64,000 nucleotides of DNA from Erythrocercus mccallii. Lineage: Eukaryota > Chordata > Aves > Passeriformes > Dicruridae. The position numbers and the translations under genes are program-made. Below are positions 37,449-50,755 of this stretch, in pieces. Numbering within the stretch: the stretch's first letter is position 1; each line of letters begins with the position of its first letter. The notes below the pieces were generated by a model that searched no databases, was not told where the DNA came from, and worked only from the letters and a program-made list of their open reading frames with translations. The DNA lies in the NCBI GenBank assembly GCA_013397435.1, contig VZRG01001644.1:62001-126000 (forward strand). Direction: 5' to 3'.

Positions 37449-40400
37449 GGTAATTTGTAGTTTTTCCACAGGATGAAAGAATATCTGCTGTTAGAGAAAA
37501 AAACCGAGCCATGAACTAAACATCAAATGATCTTTGTATTTCTGAATTATTTGTTTGTTACAACCCCCACAAATTACTGTGAAATACCATTTCTGTTTGA
37601 AAAAGAGTTTGCCTTGACAATAATTCAGTGAGGAAAATTACTGTGAGTAAAAAAACTGTTGTTATGAGTATATTCTCAAGGAGCTCAAAGCCTCCTCTGT
37701 GTATTATGTCTTGAAGAAAAATCAGGCCAAAAGAAAGAGCACTGATATTCAGTAGTGTGCTGGTTTTGACTTTATTTTGAGCACTTTGCCTTCTTAATTA
37801 AGAAGTACATATGTGCAAATTTAATTTGCAAAACATGGAAACAGTGTTTGCATGGCGTAAGGAACATCTCATTTTATAGGCATGAGTGGGTAATCAGACA
37901 CTATTGTGGATGAAGACAACATACCTTAAATTGCTTTGAACTTTGAAGACTCCATCTTGTTTAAGTACTGCTGAAGTGGAAGAACTGCTGGTTCACCAGT
38001 GGACATAATGTCCCACACGTTTTGGGAGACAGGTGGAAATGGTATACAGCACTACCCTCTCGTGCTGTTTCTGAATTTGTTCTGGAAAAGAATATACTAC
38101 TTAGGCCATTACCAATAGATAGAAGTATGTTGTTTCAGGTCAGCTGATCAATTAGTAATGTTGAGGTTGCTAACAGCTTTCCCCATAAACAAAGACATGG
38201 GCAATCTTAAAAAAAGTATGCATAGGAGTTTTTAAAATGTTAAGCTAATGTCCTGAAAGAAGGACACCACAAACTCAGTAAGGTCACTTTTTTCTTCTAG
38301 ATTTTCTATGCTGCTACTAACAATTGTTTAGTTTCTGTATCCATTCTTTCTCTAATAACTTCTGTGTCCTTCCAAAAGTACTCTAAGTAGCTTAGGCAAG
38401 ATAGGAGTCTCAGATCTTCAAGGAGAAAGATAGAAAGATCATCTTCTCCCATACAATCACCTTTTTCATGTTGGTTGTGATTTGATGTTTTACAGGTGAG
38501 TGGAGGAAAAGAGAGTCACAGTCAGAGTAAGTGCTTCCAGGCTGCCTGTGGGAACAGGATGCAAAATTGCATTATTGTGTGTACCACGAGTTTCACCATC
38601 GTGGCTCAGAAAATGAATTCCTTATCTCTCATGGGTGTAAACTATCCTTAGCTGAGAGCACAAAACATTTGTTTCTGTGGGAAGTGGTGGGTAGATTTTC
38701 ATGTTGCATGGGGATATCAGGATACTTTAGCCCTCTGTTCAGATGTGCCACTGTCTGCAGGGAAAACAACCTACTCCTGGTCCTCCTGACCATGAAAGCA
38801 GGTTTGACTCCTGTCAGGAAATACAACACTTTCTGTCTCAGAACAGCTGAAATATGCAGAAAGAACTAAGAAACTTGAGACTATCTCTACACCATACTTT
38901 GGCTTTGTACCAGAGAAGCACCAGTATTGGTAAAGAAATGAAGAAATACTAGGAGTCAGTTATGGGACTCTGGATTTAGAGAAACTTCGTATTAGTAATG
39001 ACCTTGTTATTTTGAGAAGCATGACAGGGAAGGAATAGAAATAGTGAGGTGAAATGAGAACAAAGCAATATACCCCCCTGCAGTGACTTATAACGAAGCA
39101 TTTGCATGTAGAAGGAAATGGAAATCTCTGGACAAGAGCCTCCTGCTATACAGTTCTCCCAGAAGTTTTGGAAATTCAGAAAAGATTTTGTCAGAGGCAA
39201 TAAGGAAATGTCTGGAGGCTGTGTTCCATTTAGAGATTGTTCCCAGATGAAGAAATTTGTAAGGAAAAATGGGTGAGCTGCCAAACTCATAATAAGTGTT
39301 TGGGTTAGGGCCATAGGCCTGTGTGTTTGGGAAAGATTCAGAGCGAGGATGGGGCCAGAGAGTACAGGGGCAGGTCTTGGATCCACCGCCTGTCCCAGAA
39401 CTGGGAAGAGGTGGTGTCACCTGCAGAACCAAATGCAGCATGTATGTGTGCTAGGAAAGGGATATTAAGCAGTTTCTAATGTTTACTTCAGGAACTAGGT
39501 ATGATTATATCTGAAATGCACCATACCATGCTTTGTCCATCCCTGAATTAAAATGGAAAAAAAACAAAAAGAGTGGAAGCTAACTTGCTCAAAATGTCTC
39601 ACTAGAGACAAGACATGCTTAGAATGACTGTTCTTCTTCATTTATTCTTTGCAACAATCACAATCACGAAATGTTTCCCAAAGCATTTTATACTTGGTAT
39701 GTTTATGAATGAATTGGAAATTTGGCTATTCTTTACTTGTATAATTTTATGACAAGAAGATTAAACCTTCTTGATGACCTAGGAAATCTTCTGGAATTGT
39801 CTGAGAACACTGTCAAACACAATCTTTCTGGCTGGATATTTAGCTAGGGAAAACCAGAATTCTGGACTTCAATAAAAAAATGTTTGACACCCAGCAAGTT
39901 CATACATCTTTTAACGAGTTTTGTGGGAGTTATGCAGAGATTTATAAGGAAAGAAGATGTAAAAAGATGATGGGCAAGTAATATTGAGGGCTTGAGGGAA
40001 AATGAAATAATAAAATGGTAAAGAAAGAAGGGACATTTAGGAAGAAGTTGTAAAATGTGCTAATAGAGAGAATAGTTTGCTCCCCCTTTTATTTAGTTTT
40101 GCGTGAAGACTTGTTCTGTTACTCAAAGATAAAATCTAAAAATAAACCTGGTGTTACTGCTGGCAGTATCACAAGACATGTAATTTTTGTATATGCGTTA
40201 CTGGGGAGTGAGCTAAGAAACACAAAATATTAAAATTACCATTAAAGCTTGCTCAGGCAATAATTATGCCATGATCTCATTTTTTCTTAACTCTTTTTGC
40301 TTGAATTGCCGTACTCTATAACAAACATCTTCATGGAGCTAATATTTACGTGTTATAAATCACCTTTTCAGTGTCTAAACTTTGTTGTAGTGTTTACCAA

Positions 40401-42401
40401 ACTGAGCTAACCTCCTTTTGCTTTGCATACAACAGTAGCCTTCTTTAACATTTATCCATTCTCATCTATTAGAATAAAGACCTACGTAACCAAATAAGTA
40501 ATGTGTAGACTAAGAAAAAGAAAAAATTATTAAGGAGTCATATAAAGATGTAGGACAAAACTAGAAAATAACAAACTCATTTTTAAACAAGCAGCTTTTC
40601 CAAGACAGCAAACTTGCAAAAACTTTTAAAATATCACCATCTAAAACTTGTGTCCTTTGAATGTGTTCAGTTTAAATATCCCCAGACAGAAATGTTTGAG
40701 GAAACAAAACAGTACTGGGCACATTCATGGGCACTGGAACTCCACCATTATTGTTGCTATTAAATGGCTGGAGCTGTCTCTGGCCCAGAGTGACCAGCAA
40801 TCACACTGTATGGTTCAGAAGGTACAGAGAATAATCCCTACAGGGATTATTCCCAGGAGGCCTCTTGCATACAGCCACTCTGAGCAGGACAGTCAGCTTA
40901 ACACTGTGGGTGAAGCCAGCTGGCCTCTGAGTTTAGCTGGTACCTTAGACTGCTCTCTGGCACTGAGACCAGTGGTACAATGTAGGCTGCTTCTGTGCTG
41001 GGGAATATCCTGAGCTCACAGACCAGTTCCATCCACAAAGGATGGATTTCTGGCTCATGCTGCTTCTCATACCATGCCTGAGGACTGCTTGAGAAAATGT
41101 GTATTGTGCTCAGACAACAGTATCAGGAACTGTTCTAATGATTTAACAGTCTAAAAGAGTCAAATTGAATGCCCAAGAAAGCTCCCTAGTGCTACTTTAG
41201 TTGTATTAGGGGAATGAAGCATTAGTGAAAAATAAGAGGATAGAAACATGCTCTCAAACACAGACCTTGGTGGGTGAGCAAAATCAAAGCAGTATGAGCT
41301 TTGTCAAAGCCAAAACAAGCTCAGCATAATTTGCTTTGAGAAAGGAATAGAAGGAAACCTGCAGTCATCAGATAAAATGATATTTTAACAGAATTTTCAG
41401 TTTTAGAGGAAATTAAGATGCTTAGTATAATTTTAAGCTTTGTTTTATATATATATCTCAGTAATTGGATCCCAGCTGGATTCCTCCCAGTAGAACTGAA
41501 ATTTCCTTGCATTGTTAGTTTTCCAAAGGTGGCATCACTGTAATTGTCATTTACAAAGTGGATATTGAATAGAGGAGAACATATTTACTACTGACTTGAT
41601 CTTTCATTCTGTCTTTGTCGTGCCTCTCCTGTCTTACCCTTCGGATAAGGCAACCCACACTGAGCGGTTTTTTTAACTTTTCTGTTGGCAATATAAGATC
41701 TGTGCTGACTTAGAAGTAGGTTAATGGATGAGTAGCTCTTTTCAATGAGTATGTCAATTTTCATAAGAGTGAAAGGGAATTACTTTTGGTTATGAAGATG
41801 TTTGCCAAAGTTGTAAGAAAGCTCACTGTTCAAAATGAGAGCTGATCAGAGTAAGAGATTATTGCTTACAGGACAAATGGAGCAGCATGTAACTGCTAAA
41901 AAGCTATCACTGAAAATTTATCTGAGGGGATGAGTGTTTAGATCTCTTAATCATTACTACTAATAGTCACTCCTAAAAATACCACCAAGCTGGATTTTTT
42001 ATCTGTAGAAGAGTTATGTTTTATTTTTCACTGATCCCAAATTAAATCAACTTTAATAATTACAGCGTTTAAAAAAAAAAAATCATACCAAATCAGAGGA
42101 TGAAGATTTTAAATACATCTTAATTTGGAAATGTTTGGTATTTCTATAGCTAGAACTTTGCTGGTCAGTGTAGTTTTGAAATACACTGTGTTTCATTACG
42201 ACAAATAGATTTTTCTAAAGTAATTCAGCAAAATGTTTTGAATGTATTTCTGGTAATACTATCCACCAATTCTCTCCAAGCTTTTTCCCACCAAGATTCA
42301 TTCCAGACTTCAGAATAGACGAGTCTCTTCAGACTGAGATCTAAATCTGCATATTCCAATTTAAAGGATTAAACACCATGGCTGTAGTTTTGACTTGTTT
42401 T

Positions 42402-43640
42402 CACAGAATCACAGAATGGACAAGGTTGGAAGGGAGCACAGTGGGTCATCTGGTCCAATCCCCCTGCTCAAGCAGGGCCATCCCTGACCACAGGATGGCA
42501 CAGTATTGTGTCCAGATGGTTCTTGAATATTTCCAGTGAAGGTGACTTCACCACCTCTCTTGGCAGGCTGTTCCAGTGAACCTGCACAGTAAAGTTGTTT
42601 TTCCTCATGTTCAGGTGTAACTTCTGTGCATCAGTTTCTGCCCACTGCCTCTTGTTCTGTTGCTTGGCACCATGGACAAGAGCCTGGCCCCATCCTCGAC
42701 ACCTTCCCTTCAGAGACTGATAGACATAAGTGAGGCCCCCTCTCAAATGCCTCTTCTCGAGGCTGAACAGGCCCAACTCTCTCAGCCTTTCCTCATAAGA
42801 GAGGTGCTCCTGTCCCGTCATCATCTTTGTAGCCCTCCTCTGGACCCACTCCAGCAGCTCCACGACTCTCTTGTCATGAAGAGGCCAGAACTGGACAGAG
42901 CACTCCAGATGTGGCCTCACCAGGGCTGAGAAGAGGGGCAGGACAAGTCACCTCCCTGGACCAGCTGGCAATGCTCTTGCTAGTGCCTCCCAGGATACCT
43001 TTGGCATTCTTGACCATAAGGACACAGTCCTGGCTCATGGACAGTTTGTTGTCCTCCAGGACTCCCAGGTCCTTCCCTGCAGAACTGCTTCCAGCAGATC
43101 AGCTCCCATCCTGTACTGGTGCCTGGGGTTGTTCCTCTCCAGGTGCAGGACCTGCATTCACCTTTGTTGTATTTCAGGTGGTTCTTCTCTACGCATCTTT
43201 CCAGCCTCTCAGGGACCTTCTGAAGGGCTGCATAGCACTCTGAGGTATCAGCCTCACACTCCTCCCAGCTTTGTGTTGTCAGGGAACTTGCTGAAGACGC
43301 CTCTGCCCCTTCACCCAAGTTACTGGTGAAAAGTTAAACAATACTGGGCCCAGTATTGAACCTTGGTAGATGCCACTAGTGACAGGGCTCCAGCTGTGCC
43401 ACTAATTAGGACACTGGGATCTGCTGTTCAGCCAGTCAGTCCACTTCTCTGTCCACTCACCCACTCCACACTTCCTGAGTTTGGCTATGAGGATGTTGTG
43501 AGAGACAGCTTTTGAAAGCCTTGCTGAAGCCAAGGTAAAACAATATCCCCTGCTGTTCCCTCATCCATCCAGGTTACATCATAGAGGGCATTCAGACTGG
43601 TCAAGCATGAATTACCTTTAGTGAATCCATGCTGAAGTGT
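42402..43640 (-). mobile_element. CR1 LINE, 5'-truncated, with degenerate reverse transcriptase ORF
   Basis: The + strand starts with TCACAGAATCACAGAATGG, the reverse complement of the CR1 terminal octamers, so the element runs on the minus strand with its 3' end at 42402. The minus strand encodes the end of CR1 ORF2. An open stretch at 42468-42920 reads like the ORF2 C-terminus (SYEERLRELGLFSLEKRHLR and NSLPREVVKSPSLEIFKNHL). Further upstream in the element come LGVLxDNKLSMS-like and GFTKGNSCLTSL-like reverse transcriptase segments, separated by frameshifts. The catalytic FADD position reads FPDN (43275-43286), so the enzyme is dead. About 1.24 kb remains of an element of about 4.5 kb. Confidence 0.93.
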
Positions 43641-44450
43641 TTTAAGGGAAATAAAATAGCAACCATTTTACCCTTCTCCCTTTTCTGTCCTTCCCCTCAT
43701 ACACACACACATATTCTTAGCCTTTTTTTCTGTAATTATCCTCCTTTCCTATTGCTCTGTTCCCACAAATTGTAACTTAGCATTATCTTTGTACTGCTGG
43801 AATCATTCATGTTATATTAGTAAAGAGAATTTGTAATTTTTAATATATAAGGATAATTATAATTAAGATAATAAGGTGGAAAATAATTATGTCAAGATCT
43901 CTGTATCCCATTAGAACTGGAATTATGTTTCTGTCCAGCTTGGCAGCCTGCTCTGATTTTGAAAGAATAAGCAACCCAAGCATATTCCTATGCTTATGAA
44001 TAAAGCCGTACTGTACACTGCACATGAATAAATCCAGGCAGTCATTTTTATTGTCATTAAAGAGCATTTTTATTCAATGCCAAAAAATGTTCTTCGTAAT
44101 CTATGAAAGAGGCTTCTGAGTTAACGAGTGAAAACAGACATCTCTCTCACCCCTTGCCTTGGCAGAAGTGCATGATGAGTGTTCGTCAGCAGAACTTGTT
44201 TAAAGGACGGTCTACAGACAGACGTTTTTCCAATTGTGTCCTTGATTGGCCCACTTGTACCAGTGCAGTATGACATGACATTTAATTATACAGTGAAATA
44301 CTACTTTTCCACCAAACATTTGCCTCATTCACTGCACAGGATGGGTGACAGTGCACTGGGAATTGAATTGGGTCTGGCAATAAGGGAAACTACTGATTTG
44401 GGGTGTCTCATCTTAGTAAAATGAGGATGCCACTGCAGCCTGATGAGCAT

Positions 44451-44480
44451 TCTTGCCATCTTTAATCTTGCCATCTTTAA
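44451..44480. repeat. 15-bp tandem duplication
   Basis: Two adjacent identical copies of TCTTGCCATCTTTAA. It looks like a recent local slippage duplication. Confidence 0.9.
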
Positions 44481-45744
44481 TCAGGTATACAAACACAACT
44501 AACAACCTCACAGGTTTATTCATAGCCACAGGAATTTAAGAAGATGAGCAGACACAATGATTGAAGCCATAGGTCTATCTACCCCTATGTTCTGTCTCTG
44601 ACAGACGTCAAAAGTAGATGCATGTGGAATAGTTTAAGGACAAGAAAATGCCACCTGCAGTTATTCCCTGAACTGCAATGCTTTCGTGGCTCAGGGATTT
44701 CCTGATTTGGAGGAGTCTTTGGTATACACATGAAACCTCTGTTGGTTTCTTTTCATCTGCATCCCATCAAAGTCCTTTTAATCTTTTTCCATATGCTGTC
44801 TTCTTCTGTGGCTTGTCTGATAGCTCACCTCGCAGCAGGCCTCAAGCCTGCCATGTGCTGTCTTCCTGTGAATGGCCAGTCCCTATCCATTCTCATCATG
44901 CAACTCATGCATGTGTCTCGTATTTCTCATATTCTTTCAGAAAAGGATGCTGAGCAGAAGCCAGGGGACGTACCCAGGGTCCCAGGAAGCTCGTAGGATG
45001 CCTAGAAGGCATCCAGCCTTCACTTCTGCTGTCCATGATAGTTTGGTTTGCCCATCTGTGCCATGGTCAGGTACAGACATACTCTGTAGTTTTTCGGCTT
45101 CAGTGACTCTTGGAAAAAATGACTTCTGACGGCTGACATAGAATTCAGGGAGCGTTCAGTATGAGTGGTTTTTTGGCCTTGTGGAGTGCCACTGTAGACA
45201 ACAGGATTTTCTCTCTGATGCAACCATAGAATTTCTCTATGATGCTGAGCTAGTCCAACACATGAAACTTTCCCTAGATGAGTATTAATTACATGTTTGA
45301 AATAATGACATTTGGAGAACTGCTGAGCACTCACAGCTGCAGTTGAGGTCATCGAGAACAGCACTTTGTACATGCAAATTGCTGCTTACTGCCAACTTCC
45401 TTGAAAAATCAGTCCCTTCACATCTCTTATCAGTCAGTGCAATTAACAGATGCTTTTGACCTTTCTCTGTCTTCCATTTTCCCTGTTTCTAATGAAACAC
45501 TTATATCTCCCTGACTTGTCACAGTATTAGATTTCTAAATTCTCAGGCCCTGTCACACAAAGCATCACAGTGCAGCCCATTTAAATAGTTAACTTATTCA
45601 GAGAGGATTTCCACCCTGCATTGGGAATGAGGTCAAAATCTCAACAATGACACAACAGGGTAATGCACAAGTACCTGAAGAATGTCATTGGACAAGGGCA
45701 TGTAGTGGTAAGACAAGAAGTAATGAACTAGTAACAAACTAAAA

Positions 45745-45967
45745 GAGGCCAGCTATAGATTAGATATAGGGAAAAAATTCTTTGCTCAAACAGATTGCCC
45801 AGGGAACTTCTGAATGTCCCATCCCTGGCAGTGTTTAAGGCCAGGTTGGATGGGGCTTTGAGCAACCTGGTCTAGTGGAAGGTGTCCTTGATCACGCTAG
45901 GGGGGTTGAACTACATGATCTTTAATGTACTTTCCAACCCAAGCTGCTCTCTAATTATGTGATTGTG
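45745..45967 (+). mobile_element. CR1 LINE 3' end fragment
   Basis: In order it reads TTAGATATAGGGAAAAAATTC, then CCATCCCTGGCAGTGTTTAA, then GGCCAGGTTGGATGGGGCTT, then TTCCAACCCAAGCTG, then a degenerate octamer TAATTATGTGATTGTG. This is the CR1 3' region in the + direction. It ends about 230 bases upstream of the VWA exon. Confidence 0.93.
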
Positions 45968-45982
45968 TGCACTTACCTCATG

Positions 45983-46003
45983 TACACACACACACAAATA
46001 CAC
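45983..46003. repeat. short (CA)n microsatellite
   Basis: An (AC)n run of seven units at 45984-45997, followed by interrupted ACAAATACACA, just after the CR1 tail. Confidence 0.85.
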
Positions 46004-46198
46004 ATAATGATCAAGTATTAGGCAGTTTTTGTTATTTACTGGAGAACAAATCTATATTTCCCAAGTAGTCTTAATTGTGGTATCTCTTATTTTTCCTGAA
46101 TTTTCACAGCACTTGCCAGAGTGTTTGTTTAGACAGTAAACCTGACCCTATTTGCCTTTTGAAATTGTAAAGTATTTCTGTTTGCATTTTCCTTTTAG

Positions 46199-46768
46199 AA
46201 AACACTTGCGACAACAAACGTCTGGACCTTGTTTTCATCATTGACAGCTCTCGCAGTGTGCGCCATTACGACTTTGAAAAAGTGAAGGAGTTCATTTTGA
46301 CCATCTTGCAGTTTCTGGACATCAGCCCTGATGCCACGCGCGTGGGTCTGATTCAGTACGGCAGCACCGTGAAGCAGGAGTTTTCACTGCAGACCTTCAG
46401 GAGGAAGCAGGATATCGAAAGAGCAGTGAAGAGGATGATGCACCTGGCCACTGGCACCATGACTGGACTGGCTCTGCAGTATGCCGTGAACATCGCGTTT
46501 TCAGAGACAGAGGGGGCTCGACCGCTGAGGCAGAATGTGCCCCGAATTATCATGATAGTGACAGATGGGAGACCTCAGGATCCTGTGTCAGAGATTGCTG
46601 CCAAAGCACGTAACTCAGGAATCCTAATTTTTGCTATTGGAGTGGGAAGAGTGGATATGAACACTCTGAAGTCCATTGGGAGTGAACCACATGAAGAACA
46701 TGTGTTTCTGGTTGCTAATTTCAGTCAGATTGAAACACTGACCTCTGCCTTTCAGACTAAACTTTGTG
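46199..46768 (+). CDS. MATN2: MATN2 exon encoding first VWA domain
   Basis: A 570-base phase 1-1 exon (acceptor CCTTTTAG, donor TGTG|GTAAG) that completes codon 43 and runs to Cys232. It encodes the whole von Willebrand factor A domain 1 of matrilin-2, which in the family binds collagens and other matrix proteins. The MIDAS metal site is complete: D58-S60-S62 (DSSRS after VFII), T131 (GTMTGLA) and D165 (VTDGRPQD). Cys46 (ENTCDNKR) and Cys232 (TKLC) flank the domain and should form the disulfide. Blocks such as GSEPHEEHVFLVANFSQIET match matrilin-2 rather than matrilin-1, -3 or -4. The open frame reads on past the donor to 46830, but that extension is intronic. Confidence 0.97.
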
Positions 46769-49700
46769 GTAAGATTTTTATAGATTTGAATATATGGATG
46801 AAAGTGAAACAGAAAAGATATTCATTATAATTAAACTTTTTTTTTGCATTAAGTCCTTTCTGTTAGTACATGTGTTTTGAAGGCAGATTAGCCAAATGAC
46901 ATCCGAACAGCAGTCACACACGGGGAGAGCTCGTGCTACTGTTAAATGCCATAAAATGTGATTTAACTGCTCATGGTCATAAGCAGTTAGGCAAACACAC
47001 ATATCATGATTTTCCTATTTATTGCATAATATCAATAAATTTATGATCTCTGCTATTTGAATATTAGAAAAGTTTTTCATCTCTTCATTTTAAGTGTGGT
47101 CTCCCTTAGTAGTGAAACTTTAAACTGTCCAACAGCCTTCAGTTATTTAAATAGTCTTGGAAGTCCATGGATTCTTCTTCCAACGCTTACCATACTAATT
47201 CTATGCAAAGAATCATTTCTGTAAATGCCTTGTGACTGGAAGTGAAAAACAGACATAGCAGTTTTTGTATTCCATCTGTATTAAATACAGAAAGTTAGGA
47301 AAAGCTGTTACAGTGATATTATTCATTCATACAATAAAGTAAATATTTTAATCGGTATTAACTTACAGCAGAGATACCACTTCCATCTGTAATTCCCTGA
47401 TAAGGAATTACCTTTTGCAAATATCATGGCATTTGTAATTAATTTTATTTAAATCCGTGTACTTAATAGACTTTTTTTATTTATTCCTGAGATGTAAATA
47501 TGAAAGTATTTCATACAAATTTGGCATTAAACTGATGTATTTTCATTAGAATCCAGAAAAAAAATGCATGGCGAGATTAAATGGTCACTCATGTCTAGGG
47601 ATGCTTTTGCCAGAAAAGAACTGCAGCTTATTGTAAGAATAGTCTGGAGAATTTTCCTTACTTGGTCTTTTCCAAAATTATTTCAAAGAGCAGCTGAACT
47701 GTCTCAGCACAAAACACCATCACAGACATTCATCAGATAATAGATTTTTTTCCCATTTCTTCCTTGCTGTATTATTAGCTGACCTAGTAGGATATATTTT
47801 AAAACCAACAAAGAGTAAACTAATCGTGGATTCAGAGTTTAAGTTGAAGGCACAGCAAATGCTGATTTTTTGAGATTATGTTTTAGAAACAAATCCAGTA
47901 GAAATACCATTTACTTGGTTGTTTTTGCTTTTGTTTTTGTTTTTCCTGGATGAGCAATATATTTATTAGAGTTTTTTAGCTCACTTTTAATCAAACTGTT
48001 CCTCAGTAAAGCCACCCCCCACTGCTGATGGAGGACTATGGAAGTGACAAGGATAGTGGTTGCCCTCTGCTCCCAAGAAATATCTCCACAGGATTTGCTG
48101 TGCTGAGAATTCAAACTGAGATCCTAAGACATGTTTAAAAACTCACATTCAACAGAGAGTTTAAACTGCTAGATTCATATGGATTTCGACATAAGGTACT
48201 AAATTGCAAATAGAATCCATAACATTTTATTTGCTCTTGATTGCAAAGCAGCATTCAGCTTGCTGAATTTCAAGAGAGTAATTATAGCCTCTGCTTCCTA
48301 AAGCCCCTACATTCCTCCAGGAAATGTGGTTAAAGTCCTCCCAGGTGTGGACCCAGAAGCAGTATGGTTGTAGCTGAGTGGAACATCTGGACACCTTGTT
48401 TCTTTGCTGAAGCAAATGAAGGCACCCCTCTGGTCAAGTCTTCTGGAAGGCTCTCTGCTCCATGCTGTGGGAAAAGACCTTGGCCCCTGAGCGCTGTCCT
48501 TGTGCCTGAATGACCCTCATGTCTGTGAGAATGTGTCTTCATGGTTCCTGTGATGACAAGAGAAAACCATGGCCAAATGGTGAAGCTCTGTGGGGAAGAC
48601 AAAAAAGTAAGCCAAATTAACCACTGCTTACTACTGGATGAGGGAAACTGCTAAGTACCCAGGATGTATATTCTCAGAAGAATCCCTGTAAACTGGATGT
48701 GCTCCATTCTGTTAAGTCAGAGGTTCCCTACAGTTGCTGCCCTACTGCTAAAGGTTTGGAGATGTCAGAAACACCAGTTGAAGCCAGGACTCGTTTTCAC
48801 TACTAATCAGCAAGGTAAAGCAAAGAGAATCCTGAGGGATCAGAGACACAAAGAATAAGACAAGAGTTGAAAACTCAAAAAAATGTCAATGGAAATGGGA
48901 ATAGAATCCAGGAAAGGGAGATGAAGACTAGATGAAGTGTGAGAAAGACAGAAGTTGGGATGGAGCAGTCAGGGGAAAATAAAGTCTTTATTATATTCCT
49001 GTAATAGTGGTGTCATCCCCATTTTACACTGGAGGAATGGAGGCACAGAAACAGGGTTACGTTAGTCAAAACGACCCACTAACTTTAAATATTTGACTCA
49101 ATGTGTTTTTGACCCTGGTGTGATTTTCAGGCATTTAACATTTTTGGACTAATACAACATGTTATTCACAGCTCTACAGCCATCACTTGCATTCTTGCAA
49201 ATCCAGTTGTCAGGTGTCTCTATCTGAACAGGTACAGTGTGAAGGCTGATGTTTCCTTGAAGATACTGGTACTAATACTGCCCAAAATCAAATAAGGACC
49301 CTGTGATATAGAGATAAAATCTAATTCACAACAAGGCTCATGTTCACATTCCTTTATTATGAGATCACCCTTTCTATTACTTCAGTCCCTTCCTGTCCCT
49401 TCATCAAACACCTCCTACAACAGATGACATTGCAGAAATCACTCAGAGAGCAGACTCCACCACAGAAATCGGACTAATGACCAGAGTATCACTGCTTTGA
49501 AATCGGTGCAACAGAAACACTTCAGAATATGTACACTATACTTGTGTGTTATGTGGGAAGATTGGTAACAGACAGTAACAACGTGCTCTCAGAAGGAACT
49601 TGAGTTATTGGGACTCCTGTCGTTGAATGCCTTCATTTTCAGAATGACAGAAAGATGACAAGACAAGATGCCAGAGTAGGTCTGTGTTCACATAAATAAA

Positions 49701-50755
49701 AGTTCTTGAGAAGTTTCATTATGGGAGAAATTTGTGAGATCCAAGAAGCTGATTAAGAGGTTAGGGAATTGTGGTGGTTTGTGTGTTAGCAACAAATACT
49801 GAACTCTTGTAACCTTTCCAAAGAGCAGATACATAGTATATATCTTAAAATAACTGTGTTTTTGCCACAAGTACCACACTTACCATGTTATTTATCAGGC
49901 TTCTGTTGCGGTTTCTAGATTACTGTTAATATCTATTCCATAAATTTTGAGCTTTGTCCACCTAGCACGTTAAGGAACACATCAATCCCTAATTGCTGTT
50001 GATCAAAATAGATAATTTTCCACACAATGTTCTCTGAGAAGTAATTCACCTATATGTTATAGAGATTACATACAAACAATGCTGCACTGGAAAAAAAAAT
50101 CAAGATTTCTTAATCCCCAAATACTACTCTGGAGAAAAATAGTTCAACAATGAATTTGACTGAATGGGCCTCCATTCTTTTTCTCTTTTATTGTCTGTCT
50201 GCTGCATTTTAATACTTGTTATTAGAGACATAAAATACAAACAGAACAAAAAGAGATTCAGAAAGATTTACAGCCTGGAGAGTAGCTCAACTCAGCTCCT
50301 GCTGAATGAATTTTGGTGATACATATCCTCAGTGTCATCGTGTGTTATTTGCAACTTCCTCAACATTAATAACTAAGCAAACAAAATAGTCTCTTCATTA
50401 AGTTGATTTTTTAGTCATTCTTCTTTATTATTGGGTCCTGTGTGGTGATTTTCTTCGTGCAAGAAATTGAATGTCCTCTAAATCAGCTTACACTTATATT
50501 TCACTTATTTTCTAAAGCTGATTATAATAGGTTTGTTTCATTGTCTTCATGGGGCCACCAAATAAATATTTTTTCAAATATTCCCCTGTGTATTTTTATT
50601 TTCTTAAGCTCTCATTTTTGTCTTTACTAGCGACAATTAGCAATTAATTTGAAATTTCTAAGTTCCTTCACTAAAATTTTCTACACCTTTTTTTTCAGTT
50701 GTGACCACAAGTAATTAAGACCAGAAGCTAGTGATGTTTTCTTTTTTTCTTTCAG
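46769..50755 (+). other. MATN2: MATN2 intron (4.0 kb)
   Basis: Phase-1 intron between the VWA exon and the first EGF exon. It contains one recognisable old SINE (48990-49078). No other coding signal is seen. Confidence 0.9.
48990..49078 (-). mobile_element. MIR SINE remnant
   Basis: The + strand reads TCATCCCCATTTTACA, then a GGAGGAATGGAGGCACAGA block and a degenerate GGTTACGTTAGTCAA. This matches the reverse complement of the MIR core (ATCCCCATTTTACAGATGAGG, AACTGAGGCACAGAGAGG, TTAAGTAACTTG). MIR is an ancient amniote SINE that survives in small numbers in birds. Confidence 0.65.

Larger units (their letters stand above)
31731..46198 (+). other. MATN2: MATN2 intron (14.5 kb)
   Basis: Phase-1 intron between the signal-peptide and VWA exons. 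It contains a polypyrimidine tract at 37349-37448, a perfect inverted repeat at 40829-40852, the long antisense CR1 at 42402-43640, a 15-base tandem duplication at 44451-44480, a sense CR1 tail at 45745-45967 and a short CA repeat near 45983-46003. Overlapping minus-strand ORFs at 38976-39441 have no recognisable domain. No further exon is visible. Confidence 0.85.

Noticed and set aside
38976..39441. Overlapping minus-strand ORFs of 117 and 136 codons
   Set aside because: No domain, no splice context, and two frames open together. Treated as chance.
42660..43329. Plus-strand ORFs at 42660-43329
   Set aside because: Shadows of the CR1 reverse transcriptase gene, which is on the minus strand.
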